From Sphagnum magellanicum (Eukaryota; Streptophyta; Sphagnopsida; Sphagnales; Sphagnaceae), in the NCBI GenBank assembly GCA_021904315.1, contig CM038908.1:22774501-22838500 (forward strand): DNA of 64,000 nucleotides. The letters run 5' to 3'. Numbering within the stretch: position 1 is the first letter of the stretch; each line of letters starts with the position of its first letter. Below are positions 29,901 through 41,700 of the stretch, in pieces. The position numbers and the translations under genes are program-made. Under the pieces are notes generated by a model, which worked only from the letters and a program-made list of their open reading frames with translations, was not told the origin of the DNA and did not search any database.

Positions 29901-32900
29901 TTCAAGAACAACATGATCAACTTCAAAGGATGAGTGGCATAGTAGACAATCACTACACACGAGTCTTACTTTAGGTCACATGAGGTCTAGTGAATGATGT
30001 TTTATGCTTATTAATGTGGGTAAACATGCGCAACCAACACATACAAAACAACTTTACACATTTTCAAAACGCATTGTTTGTTGATTTGTTGAACATTATG
30101 TCGACAAGTTTTTAAAGGATTGGCATAAATAACAAGCATGGAATTGACTACATAACATCTTTTCTTCCCTAAATTTCAAAAGTTTCAATTTGATGCATTA
30201 CTAATGTGTTGGCCATTCTACCATTGTGTTCATGCATATGTATAATCCAATCATATACATACATTTTATCACATCCTTTTGGCATTAAAATGTGATGATT
30301 GGGAAATCATTTTCAAGTCTCCAAGGAGGTGGAAAAAGTTGAATCATCTAGAGCATAAGGGTGAATTGTTATAAGAAAGAATGGTAATTTTTTTTTAATC
30401 TTTTTTAATTGCCTCTTTTTGTTTTTTGGTTGATTTTTTAATGGTTTTTGGATTAGCACTTGGAATCAATTTTGAATCACCTAAACAAGAATTGACAACT
30501 AGTTATAGTTGTCAATTAAACTAATCTCATTACAAGTGAATGACAAATATTGAGCCGCTCCAACATCAAATTTTGTGGCTTTCAAAATAATTTCATGCAT
30601 GTGTTGAACCATATCCCAACCAAAGATGTTTGTTCAATGCATTTTAGGGTCATTTTCAAGATTCAAAAAATCAAACAAATCCTTGTGAATTTCATATTCA
30701 ACCATTGGCCTACCATTTTTTTAATGTGTGGAACGATGTAAAAACCTAAACCAATTTCATGTGTTTTTCGCCAATCAACTTAGTAGTAATTTGTTGCAAA
30801 ACAAACTCCCTCCCTTCGGAAGTATAATTTTTTTTTGTTTGCTATGTTTACAATCCTTATTAATATATTAGTCCCCTTTCTTCAACTTTTTTATAGGTCT
30901 ATTAACTTTTTTTTGATTTGCACATTTTTGGAATGAATCCTATTTTGGAATTAAGAGCTCATATTTATGCTCAACCTTTGAGCAAATTTTGCATTTCATA
31001 GTGTGCATGCAACCATCATAACTCACTTGCAACTCAACCTAAAATGACTTGGTTGCTGATGAAACTTGGGAATTTTTGTTTTGATTCATAAATTTGTGTT
31101 TTTAAACTTTTAGTGGTGGTGATAAGCTTTGATTAAAAACATCCACTAGTTCATCTAATGAATCAATGTGAGAGAGTATGTAGGAGAATATGACACATTT
31201 AAACAAATCATAAGAACATCAATGACAAGTTGCTTCCCTTTCAAATTAGCAAGTGACTAGCTCATATTATTAGAAGCGACATCATATATAACAAGAAGAG
31301 TGCCATTGTTAGGGTTATAGGAATTGCAAAAATACTTGAACTTAAAATTCAAGGCTGCCTTAAGGGACAACATCTTCAAGCAAAATCACAATAACAAAAC
31401 AACAAAAGAATTGAAGTTTTGAAATTTTCATAAGTAGAAACGTGAACCCACAAAAGAAAAGAAGAAAACAAGTGCCTCATGAATCACAAACATTAGTTGC
31501 AACTTGTCAATCACAGTTCAATTTTTGAACTGGAAAGGTGTTATGAATCTTGATTTATAATCTAAACACACTACAACTTGTGAATCACAATTTACAAACA
31601 ATCAAAGTGCAAAAGAAAATTTAGAAATGATTTCCAAACTTCACCAATGCACAAAACAAGTTGTAAATCAAATCTTTACAACTTTGCACCATATCCAAAT
31701 GTGGAGTGTCATGGCTCATAGACCTAATCTTGAAAAAGTGTGATGCTCATAAAAGGTGAAGAATGTGTTATAGGTTGCAATTGTGATGATGTCAATAATG
31801 TTCAATTGGATCCAATTTTGAACTTTATCATTCAACGCACATTCCAAATCCATGATCTGTAACCCATTGTATCTTGTGCTCACAAATTATTGCAAACTTG
31901 CAACTTAAGAATTATGCTCATAACTTAATGTTCGATGACCAAACAAAATCAATGCACAATGCATATTGCAAACTTTTTTGGGCCATAAAAAGATCATGCA
32001 AAATCTTTAAAATTCAATGCTCATTGCTTAGTGCTCACAAATGCGAGTGTAAGTTGTAACATGAGAGTTATGGAGTTTGGTCAAACACTCTTGCAAACAT
32101 GAGGAATAACAAAGGTTTTTGTGTTAGAGGGGGAAGGTTTGGTGAATGGCTTGGATTCAAGGGGAAAAAGGTGGTAACCATCGACTGGTTGAGATGGTTG
32201 GGATAGACAAGTAAATGATTTAGGATCTTTTTAGGATGTAGTTTGACAACATGTTGAAGCTCTCCCTCATGCAGTAGAAAGCTTTTGTACTTGAGCAAAT
32301 TTTAAAATGACCTTTTAAGGTGTGACAATGTTTTTAGGTGAAAGGAATGATATTTGGCTTGTAAGTCTTAGTATTTCGGAGAAATTTGACACTTTTCGAA
32401 CAAAAAAACCACACTGCTTAGATCCCTATCAAGTTGATAGGGATAAAAGGGTGATACTTGCATTAGTTCATACCAAGACTAATAAGGTCTTTGTCATCGA
32501 TGTTCTATTGATGTTTAGACAAGATGCAAGGCTATATATATATAGGAACACCGTTAAAGAACCCTCCCCTTCCTATGCCTTGTGATCTACTTATGTTCAT
32601 GTTCATGATAACATTTGCCTTGTGCTTTACAATGGGTAAAGTCCATGGGTGCAAGACATTCCCAAAATGTAAGGGCAGATTCGGGGCTATCACCCGGTCC
32701 TAGGCTGCCCCCCCTCACCCTGGGACTTTTTGTGCTTATCTGTGAATGTTGGGCAGCTTTTGAAGGGCTTTGCTAAAAGGGACCATGGGGATTATTCAAA
32801 GGGTTAGGACTTTAGGCTTTAGGACAAAGAGTTGGCTATGGTGTGATGTATAGAGGGCCACCAACTCTTAAGAGGGCCCCCCCCAATTCTCTAGTAGGTA

Positions 32901-33650
32901 CACAAAAGGTGTTTAGTACTCGAAGCCACTTGGCAGCAAGACAAAAGAAGAGATCTGAAGAATGATGGATGAAGAAGCTATGTTCTAAAAGTGTGTTTTT
33001 TGGGGGCATTTAAAAAAAAAAAAATCCCTTGCAAAATTGCTCCCAAATTTTTCATTAGCTAAAGGAAGGAAGGAAGGAAGGAAGGAAGTAAGTAGTGGGA
33101 AAAAAAAAAAAAAAAAAAGGAAAAAAAACAAAGGCCATATATCTTCTTAAACCTTGGGTGATGAACTAACACCTACCTACATTAATAGCTACCATGGTGA
33201 AAAAACCAAATTTGTTCACTTGTTTGCTTATAATATGTATGTATAAGTATTTATGAATATACCTTTCAATAGACTAAATCAAACTCTCTGAGTTTAAAAT
33301 TAAATTAAATTAAAATTAAATTAAATGAAAAATTTCCTGGGTTTAAATATGTCAACCTCAAGGCCTCAATTAATTTCCATCCATAGACTAAATCAAAGTC
33401 TCTGAGTTCAAATCAACAATTTCCCCCAAAAGAAGGTGAACAGTGTTTTAAAAAAAAAAGCTGCTTTTAAAAGACTCAGCCCAAAAGTGTTGCAAATCTT
33501 TCCTTTTTTGGGCTTCCACAAAAATAATAATAAATAATAAATTAAATAAAAATTTAAAAAAATGAAATCCTTCTTTTGTGAATTTTTTTTTTCTTCCCAA
33601 ATTTTGCTGCTTTTTATAGAAATGTTAAACCAAAACTTTCAGGAAAAAAG
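29900..33650. other. AT-rich intergenic DNA
   Basis: I see no gene. The stretch holds only short frames; the longest on the plus strand (32,322-32,585) matches no family I know. Simple repeats include GGAA units near 33,062-33,090, an A run near 33,099-33,118 and AAATT units near 33,298-33,325. Confidence 0.55.
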
Positions 33651-34844
33651 AAGAAAAAAAAAGGGAAAAAGAAGAAGAAGGGATATTTGGGTCTGAGCAA
33701 GGGAAATGAAGAAGCAGATCTGGATGTTGAAGTTGTGGAGGTGGTGGATTCTGTTGGGGTTGCAGACAAAGAAAAAAGTTTTAGCCAATTTTAGGAAGAT
33801 TGGGTAGTTTTTTGGAGAAGAAGAAGAAGAAGAAGAAGAAGAAGAAAAGGGCTAAGAGAAAATGCTCCACAATTGAGGTTTTTTTCACAATTTTGGTGAG
33901 TGTTTTTTTGTTTTTCTCTCAAAAACTCTTCAGACTTTCATTCACTCTTGGTTTTGTTTGGGTTTTGTTGCTGTTGTGATTTCATCAGACCTTTTCTTTT
34001 CTTTTCTTTTCTTTTTGCTTTGTTGTTGTTGTTGTTTTGGAATTTCAGGATTTGGTTGAAGATTGGGTCATCCTTGATCTTCTCAAATTTCTATAGATTG
34101 CTGAATGACACAAGGAAATTGATGCTGAAGGGACCTTTCTTCTTTCTTTGTGTGTTTGTGTATGTATGTGTGTGTTCCTTTTTGTTTTTTGGTTATGAGT
34201 TTTGATCTTTGTTTTTTGCATCCTCTCTATTCACCTTGAGTTTTCTCATGATCAACCCAAAACACAGAATTCAATCTTCACCAATAGAGAGTCATGAACT
34301 CTTTGAATTCTTCAGTGATGTGCCAGTAAGAGCTGAGTTTGAAGGTCTTAAGAGACAAAAGGTAGCATCTGGGAGTTTTTGTGAATTTTGTCTTGAATGT
34401 TGAAACAGTTGTGGAATGGGCCTGAGGTTCTGGTTTTACATAAGGAGTTTTCTTTTCAGCAGCTAGTTTCTCAACATCTGGTTATTGGATTCAGAGTTGC
34501 AGCAAATTTTGGTTTTTTTTTCAAAGAAAAATCTGCAGAAGGGATTCCGGTTTTAGGTTTGAGGAGCTTATGTGGGGTTTTTCTTTCCTGTGTGTAGTCT
34601 GCAGGGATTTGTTGGTCGCAAGAGGATCTCACTGTCCTCACTAACAATATATATGATCATGGAAGTTTTGCTGCAAGAAATAACTGTGCATGACGTTGTG
34701 GAATGAGGAGGGATTGTAGTCATCATGCTTTTGAAGAAAAACTGAGAAAACCCTTTATCTGCTGGTACATCAGATGTGGTGTTGAAGAAGAAGAAGAAGA
34801 CAAGGAATTCTCAAACTAAAATTCTCTTCTCCAGTTTAGTCATC
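33650..34844 (+). other. Probable promoter and long leader of the tetraspanin gene
   Basis: This stretch runs from an A-rich and GAA-rich block (GAA units near 33,820-33,845) to the tetraspanin start. It contains TTTTC repeats near 33,990-34,015 and several short upstream ATG frames (for example at 34,209 and 34,397). Those frames encode nothing recognisable and would act, if at all, as upstream ORFs. Where transcription starts cannot be told from the sequence. Confidence 0.35.
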
Positions 34845-36953
34845 ATGACATGCCAGGGGTTCCTCCAATGCACTTTGAAGCTGCTCAATTTCTTGGTGGC
34901 ACTTGTTGGGGCATACATGATCTTGTACTCTCTTTGGATGTTCAAAGAATGGCAGTCAGACATAACTTCCTCTCATTTGGCTACTCCATCATCTTCACCC
35001 AACCCATTATTATCAGATGGAAATAATCTTCTTCTTGGAGATGGAAACTTCAACATCCTTACTAGTTTGAGTCTCCAGCAGGCGACTGACATCATCCCTA
35101 TGCAACAACCACTTGGAAGACCCTTCTTGTCATCTGGGAAAAAGTTGACTGTTGGTCTTTCAGATCTTCCCAAACCTTGGTTAGTACTTATTTTTCTCTT
35201 TGAAAAAATTCTTCTTTGCTGCATGTGGTTGCAAATCCATTGTCAGTCAGTTGGTCCCTCGGTCTTCCAGATCTTCCCCCAACTTTGGTTAGTACACTTT
35301 CTCTTTGAAAATTCTTGTTCAGGAAAAATTAGGGCTTGTGGGTGTGTGTGTTTTTGTATCGTTTCCACGTTTTTGTAATTCCAGTTTGGTGGTTGCTGTT
35401 GAAGATTTCAAGAATTTTTTACACTAAGATATTTATGTTTTTGGGTGAAATCCTGGGGGAACTGGGGTGGGGGGTTTCAGGTTTATCTATGCTTTTTTGG
35501 CTGGGGGTATATTCACATTGCTTGTTACTTGCACAGGCCATATTGCTGCAGAGACCAGCAATACCATTTGTCTCTCTTGTGTATCCTAAAAATGGCAGTG
35601 ATGATTTTTGAGGCCATGAGAAAAGAAGAAGAAGCTTCAAAGAGCCCAAATTCAATCAAATGTTAAGTTCCAATGATATTATATTTGTTTGCAAGTACAA
35701 ATGGGCAAATTCATTTTAAAGAAAATTCTAGAAATAAATAGAAAATTCTCTATGGTTTTCATTTTCTAGAAATAAAATAATTTTGTTTGGTTCAATTGGT
35801 CATGGATGTGGTCAATCTCTTAACGATTTTTTGCAGTATACTGTGATACAAATTGTACTGCTTTTAGTGCAGTTTGTGATTGCAGGAGCTCTTTTCTTTG
35901 ACCGTCATTGGCGTGAGGTAAAACTTGAATCATATAAGGCACTATGATTATTACCTTGCGTGCTTCAACCCATTTCCCCTTTCCTCTTCTATTTTTTTGT
36001 TGTTTCATTTTGCTGTTATGAAAATAATTCCGGGGTTATATCTTCAAGGACATATAATTAACTTCACGTTGCAGGAGAGGACAAAAACTCATCATATTTA
36101 TTATTGTTTATTTATTTTGGGTTCAGGACTTGCCTGATGATCCAACAGGAGAGCTTGACAAAGTCCAAAAATTTGTGGAGGAAAATCTTGACATATGCAA
36201 ATGGGTTGCCTTGAGTGTTGTGGTTTTGGAAGTGAGCATTTTCTGCCAATTTTTTGTTGCATGATTGCACTTTTTTTTTCCAATCTGATGCTGAGTTTCA
36301 TGAGAATCTACATACATTTCAGCAGATGGGAGATGTCTCAAATCTTCTTTCTTGGTGAATTTACTCTGATTGCAGGTACTTGGGTTGTTCTTTGCAACGG
36401 TACTACGAGCTGTTTCAGCAAGCGCACAAAGGGATTATGCTATTGACGAAGATTATTTGGCTGCAAGCTCAAGTCAACAACCTGTTGCAAACCGTCAGCC
36501 AATCCAGGCAGCCGCACCCAATAGTACTCCTGGAGCTCCATCTGAAGCCCGCTCGCCTAAGAATGATGCTTGGAGCACAAGGATGAGGGATAAGGTACTA
36601 GAGAGCTGAACATCATGTTATGTCTTGCATTACCACCTTCACAAAGTTCTTTGATCAGCCTCTCATTCCATAGATTGGCTAACTTCATGGCCACATTTGG
36701 CCTCGAAGTGGCATTTGCAATACAAACATGAACCCATTTCACTTGCAAGTAACCTCAGTCCATTCACACTGTGTAACGGGAATTTGAAACCTGAAAAACA
36801 ATGATGTTAAAAGTGATGGGTTGGGTTGGCACCTTTTTTTTTTGGTTGCAGTTTGGGAAGGACACTGCAGAGTTTGGTGGTGCTGCACAACAAAACCAGG
36901 CCACACCAGCCACAACAGAACAACAGCAATCGAGCTGGTGCACAGTAATGTAG
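34845..36953 (+). CDS. TOM2A-like: TOM2A-like tetraspanin (6 coding exons)
   Basis: TOM2A-type tetraspanins are four-pass membrane proteins of plant endomembranes; Arabidopsis TOM2A was found because tobamoviruses need it for replication. Exons: 34845-35179, 35481-35580, 35837-35917, 36127-36231, 36376-36594, 36852-36953, giving 313 residues against about 280 in Arabidopsis. Membrane segment 1 is in exon 1 (LKLLNFLVALVGAYMILYSL), segment 2 in exon 2 (FIYAFLAGGIFTLLVTC), segment 3 in exon 3 (VIQIVLLLVQFVIAGALFF), and segment 4 spans exons 4-5 (WVALSVVVLE, VLGLFFATVL). The cytosolic tail has AWSTRMRDKFGKDTAEF and ends in CTVM, a CaaX-like box, as in the Arabidopsis protein (CTIM). The start is the ATG just before CQGFLQCTLKLLNF, which matches the family N-terminus. 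The cysteine pattern after segment 2 is weaker than in TOM2A. A second in-frame donor for exon 1 lies 108 nt downstream. Confidence 0.93.
35154..35297 (+). repeat. Direct duplication of the exon 1 end and 5' splice site
   Basis: The segment GGTCTTTCAGATCTTCCC followed by CTTGGTTAGTAC begins at 35,154 and recurs, slightly changed, at 35,261. Each copy carries the last exon bases plus the donor TG|GTTAGTAC, followed by a similar CTCTTTGAAAA tail. The two donors (after 35,179 and after 35,287) are exactly 108 nt apart with no stop between them. Confidence 0.85.
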
Positions 36954-38708
36954 ACAGACACTTGAGTTGGTGGCCACTAGAGAAAGAGAGAGCCATTCCT
37001 CCTGACACACAGTATTACACAAGATTAATGTGCAGTGAGCGAGTGGACATTCAGAAATTTGAGTTTTGAGGGAGAAGCAGGAACTCAGATTGAAAAGAGC
37101 AGCAAAAGATCTGATGGATGTGCAACCTTTTCCCAAACCTTGAACATAGCAAACTTTCATTAGTCTCATTGTTTATAAGTTCTGTCTTCGGCTCAAATGG
37201 TTGTCAACCTGTCAACCGAGCTCCATTGCTTTAAGGACCTGTACATAGCAGTTTGTAGTGGCCAAAGCACCTCACAAGATTGTCAAACAAGCTTCATTGC
37301 ATTTAAGGACCTGTGTGTAGCAGTTCACAGTGGCAGCTTTCACTCATGTGTTGTATTTAACAGTATTTTCTTTGCTTTCTTCCCAACACATTGTTGTCAA
37401 GTGCAAATGGCATGGCTTTGAGGACCTCTTGGATGGTGTCATTCTTGTAAGTGCATCTTGCATGTGATGATGCAAAATATTTTTGACATCCGAGTTTAGT
37501 TTTTTACTTTTCTCCAACCCCACCTATAAAACTAAAACTGGGACTGCATATAGGTGGGAGACTACTAACAGCAAACCACCTGGACCAATCAGAGTACTTG
37601 GCCAATCAGAAACAGGGAGTAGCAGTCTATTACACAACAGGGAGGAGTCTTCTCTGGCAGGGTTAGGGTTTGCTGTGCCTTTTACCAGGCTCAGCAAACT
37701 GGCAAAAATGCTGGGCCAAAACCATTTTGCTCAACCAAACTGGCATGTTTTCATTTTTCTTCATCCAATTTTAATTTGCAGACTGAGCACTGGTTGCCTT
37801 CCTCTAACTTTACTATTGCTGGTCTTCCTTGTACTTTGGATATTAGCCACATTGCATGAATCTCTGAGGCCATGATATTGGCCATGAAAGTCAGCACCCA
37901 TTCATCCAGAAAACTCTACACATGTTGCAAAGCTACCAATTTGAGTGCAAATCCTTGTGGCACTCACCACCAAATCCAGCACCATCTCAGCCTGTGTATA
38001 TATTACTGAGATTTAAGGCAACAGTAGCTAAACTCTAGCTGTAACATGCAACCATAAACCACTCATGCAAAAAATTACCAAATAGTGACATCCAGAAAGC
38101 CAGAGATTGGAAAATGGAATGCTCAAATGAGGCTCAAATCATATTCAAAAAGTGATGGTTTTGCCTTTTCCAGGGTGAAAACCAGTGATCAGCAACACCT
38201 TTGCTGATAGCTTCACCCCCAAGAATTGAGAGGTCCCTGAGTCGAAAAAATAAACTTGAGTTAGTTGAAACAAAAGAGAGCCACAGCTGTGCTTACTTAT
38301 GTTGTTCGTTCAGTGAGATCTGTTTTTTTCACCTCTAAAGTGAGAAAGGAACGAAGCCAGAAGGCTGCACTTAACTAACTGAGCTGTGTAATGAGTTTGC
38401 TCAAGGATGTCATCTGACCATCTTATGCAAAAAAATTGATGACACCCAATGTCCTACATTGTCAGGTTAGAAAGAATGTACAAAAGCAGGCTCACAGACT
38501 GCTCACTTACCTACAGTCCATGGTGGCATCTCCAGAGAGCAGGGTTAAATTTCCTGGTCTTGGAATTGGTTCAAAGAATCATTAACCTCACCAGATATCT
38601 ACATGTGTTGTGGTGGCCGCCCTGTGTCAGGAAGGAGCTGACACGAGGTTTGACTTCTGCTTCAGCAAGTTTAACAGCTTGTCCTCTGAATCAAGTGCAG
38701 GAATGATC
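36954..38708. other. Convergent 3' regions of the tetraspanin and PHD/GNAT genes
   Basis: No conserved coding sequence lies between the two stops. The composition is gene-like, as expected for 3' untranslated sequence from both sides. A 71-bp direct duplication lies at 37,218-37,350, in which RAGCTYCATTGC, TTTAAGGACCTGT and TAGCAGTT recur. Confidence 0.5.
37218..37350. repeat. Two-copy direct repeat, about 71 bp, 3' of the tetraspanin gene
   Basis: The order GAGCTCCATTGC, TTTAAGGACCTGT, TAGCAGTT, AGTGGC starts at 37,218 and again at about 37,289. The copies differ by several substitutions. It probably lies in the 3' untranslated region. Confidence 0.7.
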
Positions 38709-41700
38709 TCAACAGTCTTGCTGACCTGGAGCTGGAAATTGCTTCATCCCATCTTCAGAAACCCATCTGTTTACATCAGCAGGTATAGGAAATAGCCCAT
38801 CCTTCAGACCAACAATCTCACCAACTGTTGCTTGATGTTCTGGAGATGGTGGCTGTTGTTGTGGTGTGGATGCACTTGTGAGGGAGAAAGGGAAGGGAAA
38901 GTTAGAGGGACTCGATGATTCCAGCAGTGGAGAGTTGTTACCCACTTGCACTGGTGTTGTTGCATCAGGCCCTATGTTTAGCTGACCCATTCTAGGAGTT
39001 GAAGGAACCACTGTATCTGTAGCCTGATCGGTGAAATTTGTGGATGATGAGGTCCTGGATGGACTTGCTGACTCCTGAACTGCATAATCACCTACTTGTC
39101 CAGTTGTTGCACGCCTGCTGCTGTCTAGCAGCTGCCCTGAGCTTGGTTTTGAAAAGGTCCCTTCCGTAGCTGCATCATCCTTAGAGACATTTGCTGAGGA
39201 AACCCTAGAGGGACTCACCAACTCTTGCATTGGATTGTTGCCCGCTTGCCCGCTCATTGCACACCCTCTGTCTAGGTGCCCCATTCCAGAGGGTGTTGAA
39301 GGCATGCTCTCTGAACTACTTGCAGCAAGGACCCCAGAGAGACTCATGGAACCAAGTTGTGGATCGTCACAGGTTGCTGGTCCAGTCATTGCACAACCCA
39401 TTTCTGACAGTTGCATGCTGAGTGTTGCAGATCCCACCTCCTTCGCATCCTCACACAAATTCTGCAACCCTTGCAACACGGTCTCACCAGATTGCCCTGC
39501 AATTTCTAGATCCCTGGTGGTAGGTGTTAACAGGACCCCCTTGATAGCATCTGCAGAGGACTTTGCCAGGGAGACCACAGGAGAGGGACTCCTTGTCTCC
39601 TGCATTGAATCATCTGAGGTGGCTAACTGCTGGATGAAGTGCGTTGAAGGGGCTCCTTCCATAGCATCCATGGAACACCTTGCCAAGGAGATCCTGTAGC
39701 TGCTTGCTGTTTCCTGAATTGGGCAGTCACCGGTTTGGCACATTGTTGCACCTGCACTCTCCAGCTGCCCTGTTTTGGGTGTTGGATGTGAGCTTCCCTC
39801 CCTGACATCCTTACAGTGATTCAACAATCCCTGCAAGAGGGAGTCACTGCCTTGTCCTCCTTCACTTGTACCTCTGATTTCTGGGTGCCTGAGAGTATTG
39901 CCAAAGGCACTAACCTCTAGACCCAATCTGTCTTCCTTGTCCATGATGTGATATGCAGTCTTCTTATCATGGTCGCTTGGCTTGGGAAGATTCAAAAGAG
40001 GAGCACTATCTGTAGTCAAAGGGAGTGAGCTTTCTAGCTCCACAGATGTTGCAATCAACTCCGCAGTAGTGGTTACTCCCAGCACTTCTCTGTCAGGTAG
40101 ACTGTCTCGTGCATCAACAAGCCCCACTTCAGCAACTACTGGCAGTACGTCAGTAGACATGCTGTACGTTGAAAATCCTTTCCTTCTTTCCATATGAGAT
40201 AATGCATCTTCAGCCTGCCACAGTGATGAGGCTGCAAGCTTATTATTTGCATTTCCTATATGTTCAAAGAAGTTCCTACCTGGTGTGCATGCGACAGATT
40301 CCCCAGCTCACTACAATCAAACACTGAAAGTCATGATGCCAGTATGCCACCATTTTGGCCAGTGTGATAATCCTAAAAAGACACTCACCCTAAAAAGACT
40401 CTAAATGATGATTTTCAATTCTTCCCATAATGTGACAAATGAGAAGAGCTTCAGAGGCCAGCTTTTTTACCTGCAGCTTGGCACAACAAATGACTTTAAC
40501 CATTGGTTCCACCATGTGCAGGTCCTCCTCCAGTTCTTTCGGCTCACATCTATCTTCCAAATGCCTGCAATGAATACATCCATGCACACAAGTTTGCAGT
40601 GATCTTTCGTCACAAACCTGACACTCACATGACCCAATTGACAATCTGGTCGGCAGCAACAGAGCTAAACATGCCTACAAAGTTTCCCATCTGGATGAAG
40701 CTTGAAGAGTAGTCAGATCACTGCTTGAAAAACAAAGAAGTACATTTTTATCCTCTTCCTTTGCTTTGCCAAGACTTTTAAGGCGTCAGAATTGCATGCA
40801 ACAGATATTTGTTTTCCTTGATTTCACAAGCAAGTGAGGTGCAATCTAGAGCATGGTGTGTGAAAGGTACCCATTCTGTTGATGTGGGATGTCCTCAGTT
40901 TTCAGAAAATCTGCATGACATTGTTGAAAGCTTTCAACATTATGTTCAGTCTCCATGCCAAGCAAAACCACATTGTCTTCAGAGGAATGCAGCACAAGGG
41001 AGCCCTCAGAAAGATGACCATGATTTTGAGAGACAGCCAGGTCAGGGTCAACTGATGTGTCTGCAACAGGCAAGGACACCGTATCTTCCTCCGTGGTAGT
41101 GGCTGGTGGCACAACCTTGACAAGCTCACATTCTGTGGATGACTCCAGCACTCCACTGGAATCTGCTTTGACAGGACTTTTCTTATGTTGTTTAGAGACT
41201 TCACTCTGCACAAACTGTAATTCTCCTGCAACACGCCTGATTGTGCTTTGTCTAGTCCTTGCACCCTCAATCGGCCTTCCCTTTGAGACTGCAGGGCAAT
41301 AAAATGCTGATAACTTGGAACCCTTTGGCCGCCGATGAGCCTTCCTTTGCAGATCTGCGAATGTGAATCAATAAGCATGGGACATACAATCAGCAGAAAG
41401 ATTCCTCGGATCACACAAACACACTATTGTTACAAATGAACAAAGCTCATCTCTCACCCACTAGAGAGAGGTACCTTGTTGTGTACCTTACATGCCGCCT
41501 AACCACATATATTAGGATATTTACCTGGAAGAGCTGCTGGGAGGATTGCCAAAGGTTTTTGTAATATGGATGTTCCTGGAAAGACAAGAAGATTCAGCTC
41601 AAGTAGTGTCCTTTTCAGAGAGTCCTCCATAGGCTGGAAACCAAATGGCCCAGTCCAATAGTCCTGCATTTCGGGAACAGCTGGTAGAACCAATGTTTGT

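Noticed and set aside
39235..39699. 154-codon plus-strand frame
   Set aside because: Antisense shadow of exon 10 of the PHD/GNAT gene, whose repeats leave the opposite strand open.
40390..40659. Cysteine-rich minus-strand frame that looked like a zinc finger
   Set aside because: Only its second half (40,471-40,564) is an exon, fixed by splice sites and phase; the cysteine-rich first half is intron.
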